NCBI GenBank assembly: GCA_050305635.1
Contig: JBNLFS010000065.1
Span: 1 to 64,000 of the forward strand
Direction of reading: 5' to 3'
DNA from: Thiodiazotropha sp050305635
GTDB lineage: Bacteria > Pseudomonadota > Gammaproteobacteria > Chromatiales > Chromatiaceae
Length of the DNA: 64,000 nucleotides
Made by a program: the position numbers and the translations under genes. Position 1 is the stretch's first letter. Each line of letters begins with the position of its first letter. Positions 1-8,940 of the stretch are shown here, in pieces. The notes beneath the pieces are model-generated. The model worked only from the letters and a program-made list of their open reading frames with translations. It was not told the origin of the DNA and did not search any database.

Positions 1-1
1 T

Positions 2-427
2 CGGAAAACAACCGGCATGAATCAAAAGACCCGCAAAAGCCACCTGAGACCCTTTTTGGGTTCAAGCGAGTTTCAGGATGAGTCCGGTATCGCGTTCAGC
101 CTTAAAGATTACCTCGAATTAGTGGATTGGACCGGTCGAGCCATTCGTGATGATAAAAAAGGGGCGATTCCGCAAGAAATACGACCGATCATGCAACGTT
201 TGTGTATTGAGCCGGAGACATGGTTGACCAGTATCAATCATTATAATAATAACTATTTCTCAGTGCTGGGTGCGCTGGACAGGATCAAAGCGTTTGCCCG
301 TGTACAGGGTAGAGCCTGGTGTCGTGGACAAGAGATTTCGAGAATGACCTATGCGTGTCTACAAAGAGATAAACCGGGACAGTCACCATTTTTTGTGAAG
401 AGCCATTTGGCGAATGGGTGCATATGA
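2..427 (+). CDS. REP-associated (IS200-like) transposase, C-terminal part
   Basis: The frame is open from base 2, so the protein probably begins before the window; the first ATG inside is at 17. The visible 136 residues contain a block around residues 25-50 (FSLKDYLELVDWTGRAIRDDK) and a following 'RLCIEPETWL' segment that I recognise from the C-terminal half of gammaproteobacterial Y1/REP-associated transposases (about 320 residues when complete). The catalytic HUH and tyrosine motifs would lie upstream and are not visible. The last about 25 residues do not look like the family and run towards the group II intron-like sequence at 456, so the 3' end may be rearranged. Family assignment is from memory of the motif. 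REP-like palindromes occur within 2 kb, which suits this family. Confidence 0.55.
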   Translation, partial: RKTTGMNQKTRKSHLRPFLGSSEFQDESGIAFSLKDYLELVDWTGRAIRDDKKGAIPQEIRPIMQRLCIEPETWLTSINHYNNNYFSVLGALDRIKAFARVQGRAWCRGQEISRMTYACLQRDKPGQSPFFVKSHLANGCI

Positions 428-455
428 AGATATAAGTGGATGTACTCGATTGGGG

Positions 456-534
456 GAGCTGTATGAATCACGACGTTCATGTACGGATCCGTGAGAAGCT
501 TGGTAGAAGGTTGCCCAGGCTAATTTGACCAGAC
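456..534 (+). ncRNA. Group II intron 3' remnant (domains V and VI)
   Basis: Bases 456-489 are exactly 34 nt and fold like a group II intron domain V: GAGCTGTAT pairs with ATGTACGGATC, leaving a two-base bulge, and an upper stem TGAAT/GTTCA closes the loop. The AGC triad at 457-459 is present. One lower-stem pair is G-A instead of the usual G-U, and the loop is not a perfect GNRA. Downstream, AGCTTGG (498-503 region) pairs with CCAGGCT, followed by TAATTTGACC, like a domain VI stem with branch-site region and intron 3' end near 534. No intron-encoded reverse transcriptase is adjacent, so this is probably a truncated remnant. A covariance-model search would settle it. Confidence 0.45.
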
Positions 535-689
535 ATGTATCCAGCCCGGCGGTATAAGGTGCTTTTATGGTATGAAGGTGAGTGATCTCTATCGTGTTTT
601 ATGGCTGCATTGTGATATGGCCGCATACATTGCTTGATGTGGCACTATCCCATGCTTTGTATAGTGAGATGTAGAAAAGGAAGAAGATT

Positions 690-1409
690 GTGAAGTCGCT
701 AAACTATGCTGCTATATCCATGTTACTTGCAACAAACACCAGTGTTGTTATTTGCGACGAGGGAGTTCCCTCGGAACAAGTATTGATGAATGGACGGGTC
801 GTGCCGGTTTTCGCTAATGTTACCCATTCTCATCGTATGCTGGAATCCTGGGATGAGGTCAAAATGCGAGTAGGTAACTATGAACATGATCCAGTAGATG
901 GAACGGCCTTTGGCAAAAGTGCCAGGATGATGTCACAAAATTACATATTCGCTCCAAAGGAAGGTGTTTACGATAGAACCAAGGTTCGTTATGAACGTCT
1001 CTGCACTGTGTCAGATCCTGACAATGGCGTCGAATCCGTGACGAGTATCGTTGATGTCGATGCGGCAAACGGGACTTTTATCAATAGATCGACATCTCCG
1101 GATAATGCGGATCTTGTTTTTGATGTGTCCTGTGAAATTCATGGTCGAATTTACCGATGCGATGTACCCACGCAGGAAATCGACTTTGCATTTGTTGGGC
1201 TGGATGCTGTGCTCACTATCGAAGGTTCAACATACGGTTTATGGAAAGGGAGTAAGAAGCATATCAATATTCCGGGACAGACTTTCAGTTGCATCGGGAC
1301 TGACTGCGGGGTTGAACCGGCATCGACGCTCTTTGATACGCTGTCCGAATTAATGCCCTGCTCTTCCTTGGCGATCTATGAGTATGAGTGGCAGTCTGAT
1401 GTTCAATAA
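690..1409 (+). CDS. Hypothetical exported protein
   Basis: A 239-residue protein starting at GTG 690 behind an AAAGGAAG ribosome-binding sequence. The N-terminus (MKSLNYAAISMLLATNTSVVIC) resembles a signal peptide. The mature part is acidic and has several cysteines (about residues 104, 148, 157, 201, 206, 223), compatible with disulfides in an envelope or extracellular protein. I do not recognise a family. It stands alone: the intron-like remnant lies upstream and REP repeats lie downstream. Codon use appears less GC-rich than the housekeeping genes of the window, so transfer is possible. Confidence 0.55.
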   Translation: MKSLNYAAISMLLATNTSVVICDEGVPSEQVLMNGRVVPVFANVTHSHRMLESWDEVKMRVGNYEHDPVDGTAFGKSARMMSQNYIFAPKEGVYDRTKVRYERLCTVSDPDNGVESVTSIVDVDAANGTFINRSTSPDNADLVFDVSCEIHGRIYRCDVPTQEIDFAFVGLDAVLTIEGSTYGLWKGSKKHINIPGQTFSCIGTDCGVEPASTLFDTLSELMPCSSLAIYEYEWQSDVQ

Positions 1410-1576
1410 ACCCAATCGTCGCATGACGTTCTGGGAGGAAGAGGAGTGGTCCGAATCGGGTATGTTAATCCAGGGTTCGACAGAAGAATATAGGGTGAGG
1501 ATGTACTCTGTTCATTCCGTGTGAACCCCACTCCCCTTGTTGAGGGTGTTGTAAAATCGGTATTTTCCTGCCGTTC

Positions 1577-1602
1577 GTCGGGTTACGCTGCGCTAACCCG
1601 AC
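1577..1602. repeat. REP-like palindrome 1
   Basis: GTCGGGTTA and TAACCCGAC flank an 8-base loop (CGCTGCGC), followed by CTACGGG. This is the form of a gammaproteobacterial REP element. Confidence 0.6.
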
Positions 1603-1881
1603 CTACGGGTAGGACTTTTTGTGACAAAAGAAAATGCGCCCTTTTATTCTACCCCTTCGAGGAGCGCTGCGATGCTTGCAAAAACCGGCGGGGTTGGACT
1701 TGCTATCGCTCAGAGTGCCAGCACCGCCGGATTTTTGCTGTGCTTCATACTCGGGACAGACGGGAGGGTGAAGAGGAGCTGGTATCACCGGCCGAGCAAC
1801 ACGCGAAGGGAAATCGGAGCGTGATGTATTGACATGAAGAACCCGGTAAAGTGCGCCAGGTTCTAGTGCAGACCACGCTCC

Positions 1882-1908
1882 CCCGGGTTTCGCTTTGCTT
1901 CACCCGGG
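1882..1908. repeat. REP-like palindrome 2
   Basis: CCCGGGT...ACCCGGG with the loop TTCGCTTTGCTTC, followed by CTAC. It is nearly identical to the copy at 58720-58746, more than 56 kb away. Confidence 0.65.
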
Positions 1909-1961
1909 CTACATCGACATCTTAGGTATGTTGAAATGTTGGTGTAGGTTTGTCTCTAGTC

Positions 1962-2243
1962 TCACCGGCCTGCTTGATGATTCGCTCCGTAATAGTGACT
2001 AACGGACTCAGAATTACCGATAGAGGTACTGTTCCCGTCCTGTTTGCTAGCTGTATGAATTTGTCGATCTTTCCAGAGAAAATAGCTGAACAATATTGAA
2101 CCGATTACTGGAAAGATCCATATCAGCAAAATTTGTATCTCCTTTTGTGATCGTTCATAGGCGTGTGCCCTGCCTATATACAGCGATGAAGATAAATTCA
2201 GCAACAGGACCACTAGCAAGAGTGCGACTAGCCGTATTTCCAT
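1962..2243 (-). CDS. Small two-TM membrane protein, unknown function
   Basis: Ninety-three residues from ATG 2243. An upstream in-frame ATG (MNGVPRNHM...) would add nine residues; neither has a strong Shine-Dalgarno sequence. Two hydrophobic segments are visible (about residues 4-22 and 35-52), separated by a short charged loop, and a polar tail rich in Ser, Asn and His follows. I recognise no family. REP-type repeats surround the gene, so an orphan or decaying gene is possible. Confidence 0.4.
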   Translation of the reverse strand: MEIRLVALLLVVLLLNLSSSLYIGRAHAYERSQKEIQILLIWIFPVIGSILFSYFLWKDRQIHTASKQDGNSTSIGNSESVSHYYGANHQAGR

Positions 2244-2283
2244 GTGATTCCGTGGGACTCCATTCATTGTGATCGGATCGTAG

Positions 2284-2310
2284 CCCGGGTGCAGCAACGC
2301 GTAACCCGGG
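2284..2310. repeat. REP-like palindrome 3
   Basis: CCCGGGT and ACCCGGG enclose GCAGCAACGCGTA. A half-degenerate copy (CCCGGGTTACGGGTACGGG) follows at about 2382-2400. Confidence 0.55.
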
Positions 2311-2401
2311 AAATACGCTTGGGGTGAATCCGTAAGAACAACCCGGAAGAGTATGCCGGATTCTAGTACGTGCCACGGCCTCCCGGGTTACGGGTACGGG
2401 T

Positions 2402-3064
2402 TTATGGTAGCCAGATGGAGGAGCAGCCGCCTTCTAGCTTGTGGTTGTTCTCGAGATGTACTGATCCGCTTCGATCACCGTTTTTGTGGGCGCGGGCCAC
2501 CATGGAGGCGAAGTAGATGCCCAGCTGGGTGTGCCCTTCGGCGAGGGTCTTGTTGCGATTGAAGGCGGCTTGAGCTTCGATCATTGAGGGTGGAAATCCC
2601 GAACCGTCGTCTTCGATACGAATCACCAGATAGCCATCGATCATTTCAGCACTCAGGCTGATTTGAGTACGGGTGTATCTCAGGGCGTTGCCGATCAGAT
2701 TGTTGAGCACGCCCCGGATCAGCCATTCATCAAAGTATCCGCTCAGATCCGCATCACAATCGCAACTGAGGGTGATCGACTTGGACTGGGCGACACTCTG
2801 ATTGTCGATTACGGTCTCCTCTAGAAAATCCGCTACCTGTATCTCTTCGATGTTTGGCGTGAGTTGACCGTTGTCGATTTTATACAGTGACAGCAGAGCG
2901 ATGAGGTTGTTGCTGAGACGTTTTGATTCATGTTGTAGGGAAGCGAATTTGGGATTCTCACGATATCCGCTTTCACCGGCCATTTCGTCCAGGGTGTTGA
3001 TCACCATACCCAGGGAGTTCTTCATGTCATGAATGATAGAGGCGAGAATGTCGGAGAAATTCAT
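2402..3064 (-). CDS. Soluble sensor histidine kinase
   Basis: A 220-residue kinase core without membrane or sensor domain. The H-box is IIHDMKNSLG (His12), and the HATPase_c domain shows an N-box (VLNNLIGNALRYT), a G1-type motif (EDDGSGFP) and a degenerate G2 region (GHTQLGIYFA). The very short stretch before the H-box and the lack of input domain mean it must receive its signal from a partner. It starts one base after the response regulator-TPR gene upstream (stop 3066), with GAAGG before its ATG, so the two form a cotranscribed two-component pair. Confidence 0.85.
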   Translation of the reverse strand: MNFSDILASIIHDMKNSLGMVINTLDEMAGESGYRENPKFASLQHESKRLSNNLIALLSLYKIDNGQLTPNIEEIQVADFLEETVIDNQSVAQSKSITLSCDCDADLSGYFDEWLIRGVLNNLIGNALRYTRTQISLSAEMIDGYLVIRIEDDGSGFPPSMIEAQAAFNRNKTLAEGHTQLGIYFASMVARAHKNGDRSGSVHLENNHKLEGGCSSIWLP

Positions 3065-3065
3065 A

Positions 3066-4700
3066 TCAACCTTCCTGAGCGTTTGCGCTGAGCACGGTAT
3101 TCAAGCGGTTCTGCAACTTGAGCAGCACCGGGTTGTCGGGTTCGTTCTTGTTGACTCGATCGAGATAAACGCGGATTTCTTCGATGCGCTCCGGGTTGAA
3201 TTCGCTGCGTTCCATGTCCATGAGCATGACCAGGGCGGTATTGAGATTGACCACTTTGTTCGCAGGCATGCGGGCAGAGGTCTCTTTCAGTAGTTTGATG
3301 GCCTCTTCGTATTGGCCTTTACGAGCGAGTTCCACGCCCTTGCGGTTGAGAGAGGCGACCTCTTCACGCAAGGCGTCGATGGAGCCGAGGGTTTCTTCGT
3401 TGATACCGGCCGATGTCAGGGTCAGTCGGATCTCATCCATCAGCTCATCGTCGGAATGGTGATTGAGAATGGTGCTCTTGAGCAGCGCCACGCTCTTATC
3501 GGTTTCATTGAAATGCTGAAAGGTTTTTGCCATCTCCAGGGAGCAGTCGCTGTCCGTATTGTCCTCCAGGGTTTCGAAGATCTGTGCCGCCTGGTCCAAT
3601 GAGGCCTGTGCGGCTTCGCTGTTGCCCATGGTTTGGTGGACCACACTCTCGGCGGTGGCGCGGTAGAGTTCCGCTTTGGGGTCTTTGTGGAACTCCCGCT
3701 TCATCTCCTTGAGAATCTTCAGACCCGCATCGCCCTGCTGGGTGCGTGCGCTGACTTTTGCCAAATTGGCATAATCCGAAGGATGTTTATAGACGGAATA
3801 ACGGCCGTTATGGACGGCTCGGGTGAATGCGGACTCCGCAACCTGGTCGTCATTGTTGAGCAGCGCGATCTCCCCGAGCATCTGTTGCCGCAGGACCGCC
3901 TTGGGCGATATCTTCGCCGCCACTTCGAGGGTCTTCTGAGCTTCGGTCAATTGATTGAGACTTTTGTAGCACTTGGCCAGCCAGTCATAGGCGGGGGTGT
4001 AGTTAGGGTTGTGCTCGGTGATGGTCTTGAATTGTGATTGGGCCTCAACATAGGCCTTGGTGAGAAACAGGGTTTTGCCCAGACCCAGCCGGGCCCAGGG
4101 CAGATCCCTGAGATTCAGTACCTCTTCATAGACCTGGCGAGCGGCGGCGATCTGCCCGGCGTCGAGGAGGATTTCAGCCTTTATTTTACGCAGTTCGTTG
4201 CTGTTAGGCGGTTTCTGGGCGATCTTTTCGTCGAGCAGGTTGATGGCTTGCTGCTTGTCCTGCTTTGCCAGGGCCTGCTCCACGGGTAACAGATTCTGTT
4301 TCTTCGCGATCAGTTTTTCCAGGCGGGTCTTGAGCAGATCCTTGCTGAAGGGTTTTGTCAGGTAGGAGTCGGGTTCATACTCGACGGCGCCCATCACCAT
4401 TTCGCGCGCGTTTTCCGCCGTGACGACGAGGAATACACAACCGAGGCCGATCATTTGTCGATGCTTGGCCTCTTCCAGCACCTGTTGTCCGTCCTTGCCC
4501 GGCCCCAGGTTGTAGTCGCACAAAATCACATCGAAGCGTTTGTGACGCAATTGAGCAATGGCATCCGCGCCATTATTGGCCAAAGTAATATCCTTAACTC
4601 CACAGGCTATGAGCATGTTCTTGATCATGCTGCGCATGTCGCCGAAATCATCAACGACCAGATAGGCCCTGTTTTCGAGAATACTCTGGGCAAAAGACAC
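3066..4700 (-). CDS. Response regulator with TPR repeats
   Basis: A 544-residue protein. I start it at GTG 4700, because AGGAG lies 6 bases before it and the receiver domain begins about 12 residues later; the frame stays open upstream to 4844. The receiver domain (about residues 12-135) has the acidic pair (VVDDFGD), the phospho-acceptor Asp in ILCDYN and the conserved Lys in LTKPF. The rest is helical tetratricopeptide repeats (for example around 'ARLGLGKTLFLTKAYVEAQSQFKTITEHNPNYTPAYDWLAKCYKSL', given here only as a region). There is no DNA-binding domain, so output is probably protein-protein interaction. The histidine kinase is directly downstream. Confidence 0.85.
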   Translation of the reverse strand: MSFAQSILENRAYLVVDDFGDMRSMIKNMLIACGVKDITLANNGADAIAQLRHKRFDVILCDYNLGPGKDGQQVLEEAKHRQMIGLGCVFLVVTAENAREMVMGAVEYEPDSYLTKPFSKDLLKTRLEKLIAKKQNLLPVEQALAKQDKQQAINLLDEKIAQKPPNSNELRKIKAEILLDAGQIAAARQVYEEVLNLRDLPWARLGLGKTLFLTKAYVEAQSQFKTITEHNPNYTPAYDWLAKCYKSLNQLTEAQKTLEVAAKISPKAVLRQQMLGEIALLNNDDQVAESAFTRAVHNGRYSVYKHPSDYANLAKVSARTQQGDAGLKILKEMKREFHKDPKAELYRATAESVVHQTMGNSEAAQASLDQAAQIFETLEDNTDSDCSLEMAKTFQHFNETDKSVALLKSTILNHHSDDELMDEIRLTLTSAGINEETLGSIDALREEVASLNRKGVELARKGQYEEAIKLLKETSARMPANKVVNLNTALVMLMDMERSEFNPERIEEIRVYLDRVNKNEPDNPVLLKLQNRLNTVLSANAQEG

Positions 4701-5030
4701 TATGAACTCCTGATAGGTTAGCGACACCGCACCCCTTACGGGATGCTTTCTGCGTCGTGACAAGCGAAGGAATGCCGAGAGACTGCTCGTTACAACTCCG
4801 TGAGCCTGTATGGTAAGTGAAACAGCGCTTGCGTGTTTTAACACTGCGACAATCGCTGGAATGTCCGGGGTACAGGCTCATGATGCCGGGCTGTGCATGC
4901 CTGCCGCGAGCCTGTCATCGCAACATTCCTTTCCGATTATAGAAGCTTCTCGCGGCTCTGTGTGAGACTTAATGTCATATGAAAGGTCCGGGTGGGACAC
5001 CCGGTGTGGACGGGAACGTATGCCATGTGA
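4701..5030. other. Intergenic region with one hairpin
   Basis: About 330 bp between the response regulator start and the M48 protease stop. The only structure I see is the inverted repeat CCGGGTG-GGA-CACCCGG at 4988-5004, without a T-run on either strand. It lies just beyond the protease gene and could act in its termination. Confidence 0.35.
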
Positions 5031-6008
5031 TCAATACCACAGCCCATTGAAATGCCAACGGGGATGGCGCTGTACCGGCGATTGCCGGTGGGGATCAAGG
5101 TCGCTCTGGTGCCCTCCGTGGGCCTCTATCCAATCCGGGTCGCGGGGCTTGAGTCTCATAAGCTGATCGATTCGGGCCTCGGTCTGGGGGTGGCTGCGCA
5201 ACAGGGAGGGTTCGGGCAGACGCCGCCCGGGCATGAACGCCCGCTCCAGCCACCCACCCTGTATGCGTTCAATTTTTGCCAGGGCCTGGGCCAGCCCCTG
5301 GGGGTCGCCGGTGAGTTGGACCGCGTGGAGATCCGCAACCGTCTCGCGGGTACGGGATAAAGCCATCTGGGTGAGGGTGCTGAGGGTGGGTGCGAAGATC
5401 AACAGCAGCATTGCCAGCCAGTTGAGCCGGAGGTGGGAGAACAGCATCAGCGGCAGGCTGAACAGCAACAGCAGCTGCCCCAGGGTGGAGAGCAGGCTGG
5501 TGGCCCGGCTGAACAGGTCCGCCAGCCCCATGACCCACAGGTCGTTGTTGCGGATATGACTGATTTCGTGGGCCAGTACTCCGACGACCTCGCGGGTTTC
5601 CAGGTGCCGCAGCAGTCCGTCGGTGATGGCGATCGCGGAACTTCTTGGGGTGCCCACGGTAAAGGCATTGAGCAGGCGGCTGGGTATGTAGAACAGGGCG
5701 GGACGGGTTTCGATATCCGCGCGTTGGGCCAGTTCACCGATCAGCTGGAAGAGTACCGACGCCTCATTCGGCTGGATGGGGCGGGCGCCATACATGCGCA
5801 TGATCAATCTGGGCGAAAGGGTCGGATGGAACAGCATGCCGAACACCCCGACGCCGAGCAGGATCATCAGTCCCTGCGGACCCCACAGCAACCAACCCAG
5901 CAGACCCAGGTATGCGCCCATCAGTGAAAGCAGAAACAGGGATTGCAGGCGGTTGCGCCAGGTGTGCTGCAGCCAAACCATGGGATCGTAATCACGATAG
6001 CTGTTCAT
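5031..6008 (-). CDS. M48 family membrane zinc metalloprotease (HtpX-like)
   Basis: A 325-residue protein from ATG 6008 (MNSYRDYDP). The zinc motif HEISH is at residues 147-151, and the third ligand is probably Glu222 in SRTRETVAD, which corresponds to the family's SRxREYxAD. Hydrophobic segments are at about 22-60 (two spans) and 172-215 (two spans), as in HtpX-type membrane proteases of quality control. It stands alone, between the two-component pair and the chemoreceptor. The extended frame upstream to 6065 has no better start. Confidence 0.85.
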   Translation of the reverse strand: MNSYRDYDPMVWLQHTWRNRLQSLFLLSLMGAYLGLLGWLLWGPQGLMILLGVGVFGMLFHPTLSPRLIMRMYGARPIQPNEASVLFQLIGELAQRADIETRPALFYIPSRLLNAFTVGTPRSSAIAITDGLLRHLETREVVGVLAHEISHIRNNDLWVMGLADLFSRATSLLSTLGQLLLLFSLPLMLFSHLRLNWLAMLLLIFAPTLSTLTQMALSRTRETVADLHAVQLTGDPQGLAQALAKIERIQGGWLERAFMPGRRLPEPSLLRSHPQTEARIDQLMRLKPRDPDWIEAHGGHQSDLDPHRQSPVQRHPRWHFNGLWY

Positions 6009-6230
6009 GACCGGTAGTGCTGAAGCCTCCGCTGTTAGAACAACGACGCCTCTCAGACTGCCCAAAAGGCGTCACCGAGCGCCGCTTCATACATCGCAGC
6101 CGGGCCGTTTGCGGCGCTGATCCGCTCGAGGAGTTAGACCTGCCCAGCAGGGTGCAGTGCCCTACTTCAGCATGCGCGGTCAGGCATGGGTACAGATCGG
6201 CGAAGATCCATTCCCGTGCGTCGAGGTCGG

Positions 6231-8255
6231 TCAGACCTTGAAGCGACCGACGTGGGATTCGAGGTCGCTGGCCAGGCTCTGCAGCGCCCGGGTCGAGTCG
6301 AGCAGGGCTTCGGTACTTTGGGAGGTCTGCAGTGCAACCTGGTTGATGTTAACAATGCTCTGATCGACACCCATCACGGTTTGGTGTTGAGCATCGGTCG
6401 CGGTGGAGATCTCCCGGTTGAGTCGTGAGATCGCCGCCATGGTGTCCGTGATCTGACTGAGACTGTCGCTGGCCTGCTGGGCGGGCGCCACACTCGCATT
6501 GGCATGCTGATGGGCATCCTCAATGACCCGGATTGCATCCGTGGTTCCGTTCTGCAGTTGCTCGATCATCTGCTGGATTTCACTGATCGAGTCGTAGGTA
6601 CGGGCGGCCAGATTGCGAACCTCGTCGGCGACCACCGCGAAACCACGGCCCTGTTCACCGGCGCGGGCCGCTTCGATCGCCGCATTCAGGGCCAGCAGGT
6701 TGGTCTGTTCCGATATGCCGCGAATCACATCGAGGACACTCTCGATCGCCTGGCTGCGCTCGCCCAGCCCGGTAATCACGGAGGTAGCCCGATCGACTTC
6801 ACCGGCAACCTGGCGAATCTTCTCGACCATGTCGAGCACCACCCGTTTGCCGTTCTTGCTCTCCTGGTCGGCTTCGCCTGCGCTGTTTGCGGCATGGGTC
6901 GTGTTATCCGCCACTTCCCGGAAGCTGGCGGAGAGTTCATTGATCGCGGTGGCCACGGATTCCACTTCCTGTCTTTGGGTTTCCACCTCTTTTCCGGTGC
7001 GTTGGGCCACTTCGGCGATCTGGGTGGTGGTTTCCACCAGCCGGTGCGCGGAGCTTTGCATGCCGGCCACCATGTTGCGCAGTTTGACGACAAAACGGTT
7101 GAAGGCCTCCGCCAGATCGCCGATCTCGTCATGACTCTTGATATGCAGCTGCACGGTCAGATCGCCGTCGCCTTGTGAGATCGCTTCGAGCTCATTGCGG
7201 ATCTGCTTCAGGGGACCGGCGATGGCCCGCACCGTCAGGGCATAGGCCGGTACGGCGATCAGTACTCCCAGGGCAATCGCGATCCACAGCACCCGATATC
7301 CCGCATCCACCAGATCCCCGAGGGTCGATTTTTCGTCCGCAACCTTGGCTCGGATCTCCCGGTTGAGTTGATCGCCGATCTCCATCAGGGCGGTCGCGGC
7401 GACGGCATAGTCCTGGCGGGCCTGCCTGACCCGTTGATGATCCTCCATCACGGCCTTGAGCAGGCTGCGATGTTCATCGGTCAGTTTATGCAGCACGGCT
7501 TGCATGGCCTGCCCGGTGAAGTCGCCGTTGGTCAGGGGTTGACTGAACAGCGGGTCTTCGGAAATGGTATCGATGGCATAGGAGAGGTCATCGAACAACA
7601 GATCGATGCGCGCGGTGATATCGCGGTTATCCGTCTCCTCCTTGAAACGACGATAGAGTTCCAGGCGTGTGAGAATCGCCAGTTTGGCCTCTCCGGCGGC
7701 GTTGATGGTGGTCCAGCGATCCCGCTCCTCCTCGTCGGAGGCCAGCGGATTTTCTTCGGTATTCATATCCTGACGCAGCATCTCCTCACTGGAGAGGCGC
7801 TCCACGTCCACCAGCAGTTCGAGGAACTGGGCGCTGTTTCGGTCCAGGCTCTGCTCCCGGATCAGATAGTCATGGTGTTGCTGGGTGAGGTTGCTGCGGT
7901 TGTCGGAGAAGGCGCTCATCCGCTGCTGCAGATCGTTGAGCACCTGAGCGTCGACCTGGCCGCTGGATACCAGGCGGTCGAACGCCGACTGGGCTTCCTG
8001 CTCGGCCTTGAGGATCGCTGCGTTGTCCTCGCGGCCCCCCAGCAGAATACTGTCCACCGCGATCAGTTCCTGTTGAACCGCGCGGATACCCGATTCCGTG
8101 GTGGTCATGGCGTCCAAGACCGGTCCGGTGATATTGGACAGGGATTGGGTCAGATTGCGAATGATCCAGAAGCTGGTGCCGCCGGTAACCAGCAGTACCA
8201 GTACCAGGGTCAGAAACCCGGCGCCAATTTTGACGCCTACATTGACTCGCCTCAT
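6231..8255 (-). CDS. Methyl-accepting chemotaxis protein
   Basis: A 674-residue transmembrane chemoreceptor. The start ATG 8255 has GAGGG about 6 bases upstream; an in-frame ATG at 8261 is too close to it. TM1 is at about residues 8-33, a long helical periplasmic region of nearly 280 residues (helical bimodular size) follows, TM2 is at about 318-340, then a HAMP domain and the signalling domain with the conserved hairpin tip (ISEQTNLLALNAAIEAARAGE, about 515-535). The protein has no obvious C-terminal CheR-binding pentapeptide. It is monocistronic and its ligand cannot be inferred. Confidence 0.9.
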   Translation of the reverse strand: MRRVNVGVKIGAGFLTLVLVLLVTGGTSFWIIRNLTQSLSNITGPVLDAMTTTESGIRAVQQELIAVDSILLGGREDNAAILKAEQEAQSAFDRLVSSGQVDAQVLNDLQQRMSAFSDNRSNLTQQHHDYLIREQSLDRNSAQFLELLVDVERLSSEEMLRQDMNTEENPLASDEEERDRWTTINAAGEAKLAILTRLELYRRFKEETDNRDITARIDLLFDDLSYAIDTISEDPLFSQPLTNGDFTGQAMQAVLHKLTDEHRSLLKAVMEDHQRVRQARQDYAVAATALMEIGDQLNREIRAKVADEKSTLGDLVDAGYRVLWIAIALGVLIAVPAYALTVRAIAGPLKQIRNELEAISQGDGDLTVQLHIKSHDEIGDLAEAFNRFVVKLRNMVAGMQSSAHRLVETTTQIAEVAQRTGKEVETQRQEVESVATAINELSASFREVADNTTHAANSAGEADQESKNGKRVVLDMVEKIRQVAGEVDRATSVITGLGERSQAIESVLDVIRGISEQTNLLALNAAIEAARAGEQGRGFAVVADEVRNLAARTYDSISEIQQMIEQLQNGTTDAIRVIEDAHQHANASVAPAQQASDSLSQITDTMAAISRLNREISTATDAQHQTVMGVDQSIVNINQVALQTSQSTEALLDSTRALQSLASDLESHVGRFKV

Positions 8256-8507
8256 GATCATCCCTCAGAGTGATTATTGCAAAATCCGTCGATACATCAG
8301 GCGGTTGTCGCAAAAACGGTGTTCCCTTGCGAGCCGATGGGATTGTCAGAGAGAAACGGCGATCATCCCTGATGTTATGCGTTATTCCAGGAGTCTGGCC
8401 TGCATGGGGTAATTTTCATTTCGGCACACCTGCGATTTCCTTTAGAATCCTCCTTAAAACATAGAATTACCGTCGCTGATTTCAAGCACAATATCAATGG
8501 GTGATGC

Positions 8508-8918
8508 ATGACTCTGAGCTTTGCCACACCGCAAGACGCGGAAGACGCCTACTACGACGCCATCGAGGCGCAGGACCTCGACACCCTGATGTCTGTCTGG
8601 GAAGCCAGCGACGAGGTGATCTGCCTGTTACCGATGCTCCCCGCCGTACAGGGACGGGATGGGATCAAGGCCGCCTGGTCGCACCTGTTCGAGACCGCTC
8701 AGGGGCTCGAGATCGAAGTGATCCACATGAGCTGGGTTGAAACGGACGACTGGTCGATCCATCTGCTGGAAGAGCGGGTCCGTCTGCCTCAGCAGAGCGA
8801 GCCGCATCGGGTCTATGCCAGCAACATCTATCGCAGGGGCGCCGATGGCTGGCATCTGCTGATGCACCAGAACGCCCCCACGCCGCCGCCGCCCGGTTTG
8901 AAGATGCCGTCAGAGTGA
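8508..8918 (+). CDS. SnoaL/NTF2-like small protein
   Basis: A 136-residue protein with the NTF2-like pattern: an N-terminal helix pair (PQDAEDAYYDAIEAQDLDTLMSVWEASDEV), a central 'GRDGIKAAWSHLF' segment and C-terminal strands ending in 'RGADGWHLLMHQNAP'. This matches SnoaL_3/DUF4440-type proteins, commonly called ketosteroid isomerase-like. No catalytic activity can be assigned. It faces the convergent C_GCAxxG/dUTPase gene 22 bp away and seems to have its own promoter region (8262-8507). Confidence 0.7.
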   Translation: MTLSFATPQDAEDAYYDAIEAQDLDTLMSVWEASDEVICLLPMLPAVQGRDGIKAAWSHLFETAQGLEIEVIHMSWVETDDWSIHLLEERVRLPQQSEPHRVYASNIYRRGADGWHLLMHQNAPTPPPPGLKMPSE

Positions 8919-8940
8919 CGGGCGGTACCAGCGCCGCCAC

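Larger units (their letters stand above)
1410..1961. other. Repeat-rich intergenic region without a convincing gene
   Basis: About 550 bp between the exported protein and the small membrane protein. It holds two REP-like palindromes (1577-1602, 1882-1908). A unit of about 55 bp at roughly 1833-1890 (AAGAACCCGG...TTCTAGT...CCCGGGTT) recurs in diverged form at 2334-2393. Open frames here run through the palindromes and look fortuitous. Confidence 0.5.

Noticed and set aside
1521..1832. Plus-strand frame of 103 codons and overlapping 67-codon frame
   Set aside because: They run through a REP palindrome and lack a ribosome-binding site. Vaguely reminiscent of phage Ash-type ORFs, but not enough to call.
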